DNA from: Roseibium aggregatum IAM 12614
GTDB taxonomy: Bacteria > Pseudomonadota > Alphaproteobacteria > Rhizobiales > Stappiaceae
Reading direction: 5' to 3'
Assembly (NCBI RefSeq): GCF_000168975.1
Contig: NZ_AAUW01000010.1
Coordinates: forward strand, 169,572 to 233,571
DNA length: 64,000 bases
Positions 59,853-64,000 of the stretch are shown in pieces. The position numbers and the translations under genes were made by a program. Positions within the stretch are counted from its first letter, which is position 1, and the number at the start of each line of letters is the position of its first letter. The notes beneath the pieces were generated by a model that saw nothing but the letters and a program-made list of their open reading frames with translations, made no database searches and was not told the origin of the DNA.

Positions 59853-60716
59853 ATGACCCGCAGATATTTGCCCGAGCTGCCACGTCTGATGGTGGATGAA
59901 GCCGTGAAGGCGGCCCTTCTGGAAGACTGGGGCCGCGCGGGCGACGTGACCAGCCAGGCGACGCTGCCGCCGGAGGCAAAGGCCTCCGCCGTGATTGCCG
60001 CGCGCAAGCCGGGCGTCCTGGCCGGGCTCGCCTTCGCCGAAAGCGCCTTCCGCCTGACGGACGCCGGGCTGCGCTTCGAGGTTGTTCTGAGCGACGGTGA
60101 CCGGCTGTCGCCAAAGGCAGTTGTCGCCCGGATCGAGGGGCCGGCCCGCGCGCTCCTGGCCGCTGAACGGGTGGCGCTGAATTTCCTGGGGCATCTGTCC
60201 GGCATTGCGACGGCAACGTCGAAATTCGCCGATCTGATCGCCCACACCAAAGCCGACATCGTCTGCACCCGCAAGACGACACCGGGCCTGCGCGCCTTCG
60301 AAAAATATGCGGTCAAATGCGGCGGTGGTTCCAACCACCGCTTCGGTCTCGACGATGCGATCCTGATAAAGGACAACCACATCGCGGTTGCCGGCGGCGT
60401 GACGCAGGCGATCGAGGCTGCCAAGGCATTCGCCGGGCATCTTGTGAAGATCGAGGTGGAAGTCGATACGCTGGAACAATTGCAGGAGGCGCAGGCGGCC
60501 GGACCGGACGTGGTCATGCTCGACAACATGCCGCCCGAGGTTCTGAAACAGGCTGTCGCATTGGCCGGTGGCAAGGTGCTGCTGGAAGCATCCGGCGGCA
60601 TTGAACTCGATACGGTCAAGGCCGTGGCGGAAGCCGGTGTCGACCTGATCTCCTCAGGCTGGATCACCCATTCGGCCCCCGTTCTGGATCTGGGGCTCGA
60701 TATCGAGATCAACTGA
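59853..60716 (+). CDS. nadC: nicotinate-nucleotide pyrophosphorylase (carboxylating)
   Basis: Turns quinolinate and PRPP into nicotinate mononucleotide and CO2. At 287 residues it has the core [39 protein letters not shown], with the Lys and Arg residues that bind quinolinate, and ends [35 protein letters not shown] precedes the ATG. It is the last gene of the operon, 12 bases after nadB. Confidence 0.97.
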   Translation: MTRRYLPELPRLMVDEAVKAALLEDWGRAGDVTSQATLPPEAKASAVIAARKPGVLAGLAFAESAFRLTDAGLRFEVVLSDGDRLSPKAVVARIEGPARALLAAERVALNFLGHLSGIATATSKFADLIAHTKADIVCTRKTTPGLRAFEKYAVKCGGGSNHRFGLDDAILIKDNHIAVAGGVTQAIEAAKAFAGHLVKIEVEVDTLEQLQEAQAAGPDVVMLDNMPPEVLKQAVALAGGKVLLEASGGIELDTVKAVAEAGVDLISSGWITHSAPVLDLGLDIEIN

Positions 60717-60761
60717 GATCTCATTACAGGCTAAAGCTCAATGTACGGCCCCGTCAGTCAA

Positions 60762-60884
60762 CCCACCCAACCTCATCCTGAGGAAGCGCACAGCGCTGTC
60801 TCGAAGGATGGGTGGCACACTCCGGAAAAGTGTCGCGTCCTTCGAGACGGACCTGACGGTTCCCATGAAGGTGAGGTCGGGTGG
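60762..60884. repeat. palindromic dispersed repeat, copy 2
   Basis: Starts CCACCCAACCTCATCCTGAGGA, contains GTCTCGAAGGATG, and its right arm returns CATCCTTCGAGAC-like and CACC...GGTGAGGTCGGGTGG sequence. The blocks CCTCATCCTGAGGA and GTCTCGAAGGATGGG are shared with the copy at 7794-7902. The right arm has diverged here. It separates nadC from the HupE/UreJ gene and may end transcription. Confidence 0.8.
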
Positions 60885-60923
60885 ATGGCAGACAGGGCCG
60901 GTTACTCAATCAGCCAGTGAAAC

Positions 60924-61517
60924 TCACGCTGCGGCGAGGTAAAGGCCGCCGAGGGCAGTCAGGACGCCCAGGCTGCGGATGATCCGCGGGGCCCAGGCAG
61001 GATCGTTGCGGGTGGCGACATTGGCGCCATAGCCGATCAACAGACCCGCTGCATGAAGAAGCGCTGTCGCCAGAACGAAACCGCCGGCATAGGCGAGTTC
61101 ACCGGCCGAGCCGATTTCACCGCCATGGGCATGGCCATGGCAGATGCCGAACGCACCCACCAGGGCCGCGCAGACGCCAAGCGGCAGGCGCAGTGCCAGG
61201 GCGACGACAACACCCAGAACAACCACCGATGCCAGGATGAAGGGTTCGACATAGGGCAGCGGCACACCGGCAAGCGAGAGCATGAAGCCGACGATCATCG
61301 AACCGACGAAGGCGGTTGGCAGGGCCCAGACCGCACGGCCGCCCAGGAGAGCAGCCCAAAGGCCGACGGCAATCATCGCCAGCACATGGTCGGTGCCGAA
61401 CAGCGGATGCGAGAAACCGGCGGCAAAGGAGCCGTGTTCGGACGGATCCAGATGGGCAAGGGCAGGCGAGGCGGTCATCAGGCCAATGACGGCAGCAAGG
61501 CCGAGGCGGTAGAGCAT
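60924..61517 (-). CDS. HupE/UreJ family membrane protein (nickel/metal carrier candidate)
   Basis: A 197-residue membrane protein with a signal peptide (residues 1-21, ALA|HLD) and about six helices. The family motif HPLFGTDHVLAMIAVGLWAA is present, followed by GICHGHAHGGEI, a His-rich region suited to metal binding. HupE/UreJ proteins move nickel or cobalt across the inner membrane. No hydrogenase or urease gene is nearby, so its metal is not known. The ATG at 61517 has AAGGATC just ahead. Confidence 0.85.
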   Translation of the reverse strand: MLYRLGLAAVIGLMTASPALAHLDPSEHGSFAAGFSHPLFGTDHVLAMIAVGLWAALLGGRAVWALPTAFVGSMIVGFMLSLAGVPLPYVEPFILASVVVLGVVVALALRLPLGVCAALVGAFGICHGHAHGGEIGSAGELAYAGGFVLATALLHAAGLLIGYGANVATRNDPAWAPRIIRSLGVLTALGGLYLAAA

Positions 61518-61790
61518 GAAACGATCCTTTGATTGGTCACTCCGGTGCCCCGGGATGGGTCGCACCGTTCATGAAGAGCTCAAGACACCCCGTACTATCG
61601 TTGATTCTGTCACCCTGTAAACCGGAGCGATGGTCTCTTTCGCAAGGGCGCGCGTGGTCGCGTAACGGAAGAACTGCGACATTTCAGTCCGGTTTCCCGA
61701 TAGGGGGCGGCTTTGCGGAGTGCTAGTTTCCAGCACATTGGATCCTCAGGTTCGGCTCGAGCCGATGACGATGGTGGAGGCAAGGTTCCG

Positions 61791-62855
61791 ATGAGCGCTG
61801 GATTGGACGAAACGCAAATGTCTCGCCGGCAAAAGGCACCGCCGGCACCGGCCCGGAAAGAGCCGCGCGATGACGAAGAGGCGCTCGCCTCCCGGACGGT
61901 CGAGATCTGTTTTCTGCTGATGCGAAATTTCTCGCTGCTCTCCTTTGCATCGGCTATCGAGCCCTTGCGGATCGCGAACAAGGTGCTGAAACGCAAGGCC
62001 TTCACCTATCGCTGCTGCAGTCTGGATGGCAGCGATGCGGTTGCCAGCAACGGCAGCACCATACGGGCGGATTGCGCCATCAGCGATGTCGAGCGTCCGG
62101 ACCTTCTGGCGATCTGCAGCAGCGACGACGTGGAGCGCATCGGGCTGACACTGGCCCAGAAGGTTGCGATCCGGAAACTGGCGAACCGGTCCATCCGGAT
62201 CGCAGGTATCTGCACCGGCGCCTATGTGCTGGCCGACTTCGGGCTCCTGGACAACAGGAACTGCACGATCCATTGGGAATATGCCGATTTTTTCAAGGAA
62301 CGGTTTCCGGATGCGCGGCTCGTGGACAGCCTCATTCAGACGGACGGCAAGTATATGACCTGCGCCGGAGGGACATCCGCGCTCGACCTCATGATCGGTT
62401 TTGTTGCTCAGGTCCATGGGGGCGGGGTTGCCGCCGACGTTGCCGAAATCGCCCTCCATCATGACTGGCGAAGCGGCAACGAGCGGCAGCACAAGCACAT
62501 GCGTGATGATCTGGAATCCGTCTCGCAGCGGGTACGGAGCTGCATCGCGCTGATGACGGAAAATGTCGTCGAACCGCTTTCCTTGCAGGAAATCGCGCAG
62601 AAACTGGACGTCAGCCCCCGGCAATTGCAGCGGGAGTTCCGGAAATACCTGAAGTGCAGTCCGCAGGACTATTATGCGAAGGTTCGCCTCGACATCGCCC
62701 GCCAGCTCGTCTGCCGTACCTCCATGCGCATGATCGATATCGCCATGGCCTGCGGCTTTGCCAGCGCATCCCACTTTTCAAAACGCTACCGGTCCGCCCT
62801 CGGCACAAGCCCTGCCGCGGACCGTCAGCAGCATGGCCGGGTTTTCGATTTCTAG
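61791..62855 (+). CDS. GlxA-family AraC transcriptional regulator
   Basis: A 354-residue regulator with an N-terminal DJ-1/PfpI-like amidotransferase domain (about 40-215; the nucleophile-like Cys is in GICTGAYVLADFG) and a C-terminal AraC helix-turn-helix (about 265-345, LQEIAQKLDVSPRQLQREF and IDIAMACGFASASHFSKRY). Related proteins control catabolism of glycine betaine, carnitine, arginine or other amines. The target cannot be told. The ATG at 61791 has GGAGGCAAGG ahead. Confidence 0.9.
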   Translation: MSAGLDETQMSRRQKAPPAPARKEPRDDEEALASRTVEICFLLMRNFSLLSFASAIEPLRIANKVLKRKAFTYRCCSLDGSDAVASNGSTIRADCAISDVERPDLLAICSSDDVERIGLTLAQKVAIRKLANRSIRIAGICTGAYVLADFGLLDNRNCTIHWEYADFFKERFPDARLVDSLIQTDGKYMTCAGGTSALDLMIGFVAQVHGGGVAADVAEIALHHDWRSGNERQHKHMRDDLESVSQRVRSCIALMTENVVEPLSLQEIAQKLDVSPRQLQREFRKYLKCSPQDYYAKVRLDIARQLVCRTSMRMIDIAMACGFASASHFSKRYRSALGTSPAADRQQHGRVFDF

Positions 62856-62861
62856 AGAAGA

Positions 62862-63518
62862 TTATTCTGCAGCGGGCTTCAGGCTTGCCATCAGATGGTG
62901 GAATTTTTCGCCCTGTACAGAAACGTGCCGGCGGATGGCCGCTGCCGCCCGGTCGCCATCGGCTGCTTCAATGGCGGCAACCACGTCTTCATGTTCGGCC
63001 ATGGACTGTTTCATCCGGCCGCGCACGCGGAGTTGCACCCGGCGGAATGGCTGAAGCCGTCGCTGCAGACGCAGGCATTCCTGCTCCAGAAAACTGTTGC
63101 CTGACTGGCGATAGATGATGGCGTGGAACTGTTCGTTTTCCAGATAATAGCCATCGGTATCTCGCGCTTCGACCGCATGTTTGCAGCGCTCGTTCGCAGC
63201 GTGAAGTTCGGCAAGCGCGGTTTCGGAAATACGCGCTGCAGCCAGGCGCGCGCTGACGGCTTCCAGCTCTGCCATGACCTCGAACATCTCGATCAGTTCC
63301 ACCGGGCCGGGCTGGCGAACGAAGACGCCGCGGCGGGGGATCTGAACGACCAGGCCGGACTGGGACAGCCTGTGAAGGGCTTCCCGGATAGGCGTTCTGG
63401 AAACGGAAAAACGGCCCGCAAGCTGAACTTCGTCCAGCCTGTCGCCATCGGCGAAAGTGCCATCGAAAATCAGCCCTTCTAGCGCATCGGCGATGCGGTC
63501 CGATCGTTTTCTTTCCAT
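62862..63518 (-). CDS. GntR-family regulator (FCD domain)
   Basis: A 218-residue repressor: winged helix in residues 1-70 (LDEVQLAGRFSVSRTPIREALHRL) and an all-helical FCD ligand domain in 80-210, in which the acidic and His residues bind a metal and a small acid. FCD proteins usually repress sugar-acid or amino-acid catabolism. It is divergent from the TRAP binding-protein gene, with a palindrome between, and most likely controls it. Confidence 0.92.
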   Translation of the reverse strand: MERKRSDRIADALEGLIFDGTFADGDRLDEVQLAGRFSVSRTPIREALHRLSQSGLVVQIPRRGVFVRQPGPVELIEMFEVMAELEAVSARLAAARISETALAELHAANERCKHAVEARDTDGYYLENEQFHAIIYRQSGNSFLEQECLRLQRRLQPFRRVQLRVRGRMKQSMAEHEDVVAAIEAADGDRAAAAIRRHVSVQGEKFHHLMASLKPAAE

Positions 63519-63564
63519 GGTTCGGATTTAGCATAGGACATTTTTGCGCGCAATATTGTCATTC

Positions 63565-63574
63565 TTGTATACAA
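63565..63574. promoter_or_regulatory. GntR-type operator between the regulator and the TRAP gene
   Basis: TTGTATACAA is a perfect 10-base palindrome matching the FCD-type GntR pattern (T-x-G-T-ATA-A-C-x-A). It lies seven bases upstream of TTGACA (63581-63586), a likely -35 of the TRAP gene. Confidence 0.65.
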
Positions 63575-63651
63575 AACATCTTGACAGAAAAACATCACTT
63601 GGGGGTAAGATCCATCTCCGGTTCCCGTCCGGAACCATCAGGGAGGAAATA

Positions 63652-64000
63652 ATGAACATCAAATTCTCAGCGTCGGTTGCTGCCGTGACGCTTTTCGCCA
63701 GCGCGCTCACCGCCAATGCCACGGAACTGCGCCTGTCTCATCAGTGGTCCACCGGCGACGTACGCCACAAGGTGGCTCAGATGGTGGCAGACGACGTGGC
63801 GGCCGCCGATGTCGATCTCGACATCAAGATTTTCCCGTCCCAGTCGCTTCTGAAGGCCCGCGAGCAATACAAGCCGCTGAGCCGTGGCCTGCTGGACATG
63901 ACCGTTTTGCCGCTCAGCTACGCCGGTGGCCAGCAGCCTGCCTATAACCTGACGCTGATGCCGGGTCTGGTGAAGAACCATGACCATGCCGCCCGTATGA
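63652..64000 (+). CDS. TRAP transporter substrate-binding protein (DctP family), N-terminal part
   Basis: The first 116 residues of a periplasmic binding protein, cut by the right edge. Signal peptide residues 1-23 (ANA|TE) are followed by ELRLSHQWSTGDVRHKVAQMVADDV and IKIFPSQSLLKAREQYKPLSRGLLDMTVLPL, the DctP pattern in which an arginine farther on would bind the carboxylate. GGGAGGAAAT precedes the ATG. It is very probably followed by TRAP membrane subunits and is controlled by the divergent GntR gene. Confidence 0.9.
   Translation, partial: MNIKFSASVAAVTLFASALTANATELRLSHQWSTGDVRHKVAQMVADDVAAADVDLDIKIFPSQSLLKAREQYKPLSRGLLDMTVLPLSYAGGQQPAYNLTLMPGLVKNHDHAARM

Noticed and set aside
58161..60479. 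A 772-codon frame antisense to nadB and nadC
   Set aside because: Spans two recognised genes on the opposite strand; shadow.

Overview
The window is about 64 kb of GC-rich bacterial chromosome, densely packed with mostly housekeeping and metabolic genes. It reads as an alphaproteobacterium of the Rhizobiales/Rhodobacterales kind. Supporting signs are the cell-cycle methyltransferase CcrM, an F0 ATP synthase operon with both b and b' subunits and separate from F1, an Irr-type iron control element ahead of bacterioferritin, malic enzyme fused to a phosphotransacetylase-like domain, and split glyQ/glyS. A marine Roseibium/Labrenzia-like genome is a reasonable guess, but the sequence alone does not fix the genus.

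Layout. 1-7.8 kb: tail of an alpha/beta hydrolase, an aldehyde dehydrogenase with its Fis-type regulator, an H-NOX gas sensor overlapping a GGDEF/EAL protein, ccrM, and a DNA glycosylase. 7.8-16.9 kb: a palindromic repeat, an orphan amino-acid ABC permease and binding protein, AMP nucleosidase, an IS110-family element, bacterioferritin, a 2OG-Fe oxygenase, mutY, a DUF721/DciA-like gene and a DsbA-type oxidoreductase. 17-23.3 kb: smc and the F0 operon atpI-atpB-atpE-atpF'-atpF with a clear promoter and terminator. 23.5-36.4 kb: a GNAT gene overlapping rnhB, a radical SAM protein, a second orphan binding protein, a glycosyltransferase, moaB, an aminotransferase, a ceramidase-like membrane protein, maeB, chorismate mutase, a PQQ-type sugar dehydrogenase and a DEAD-box helicase with a long leader.

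36.4-37.55 kb is a gene-poor, AT-richer stretch that ends in a structured region with a strong terminator, a candidate small RNA. 37.5-44 kb: etfD, a family-4-like uracil-DNA glycosylase, a tandem PilZ protein, an S49 peptidase and a MATE pump. 44.2-54.7 kb: glyQ and glyS, separated by an outer-membrane OmpW, an MliC-like protein, a LemA/DUF2207 pair, GltS and a membrane GGDEF/EAL protein. 54.7-64 kb: a small Fic/Doc toxin-antitoxin pair, an MFS transporter, the nadA-nadB-nadC operon with a palindrome in its promoter, a second copy of the palindromic repeat, a HupE/UreJ protein, a GlxA-type regulator, and a GntR regulator divergent from a TRAP binding protein that runs off the window.

Themes. 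Three proteins concern cyclic di-GMP (two GGDEF/EAL proteins, one sensing gas through H-NOX, and one PilZ effector). Several regulatory palindromes sit where they make sense next to their genes: CtrA-like and GANTC at ccrM, an iron control element at bfr, a GntR-type operator at the TRAP gene, an imperfect FNR-like box at ompW, and a perfect inverted repeat between the aldehyde dehydrogenase and its regulator. The mobile elements are one apparently intact IS110 element, whose long upstream non-coding end is a candidate bridge RNA, and one toxin-antitoxin pair.
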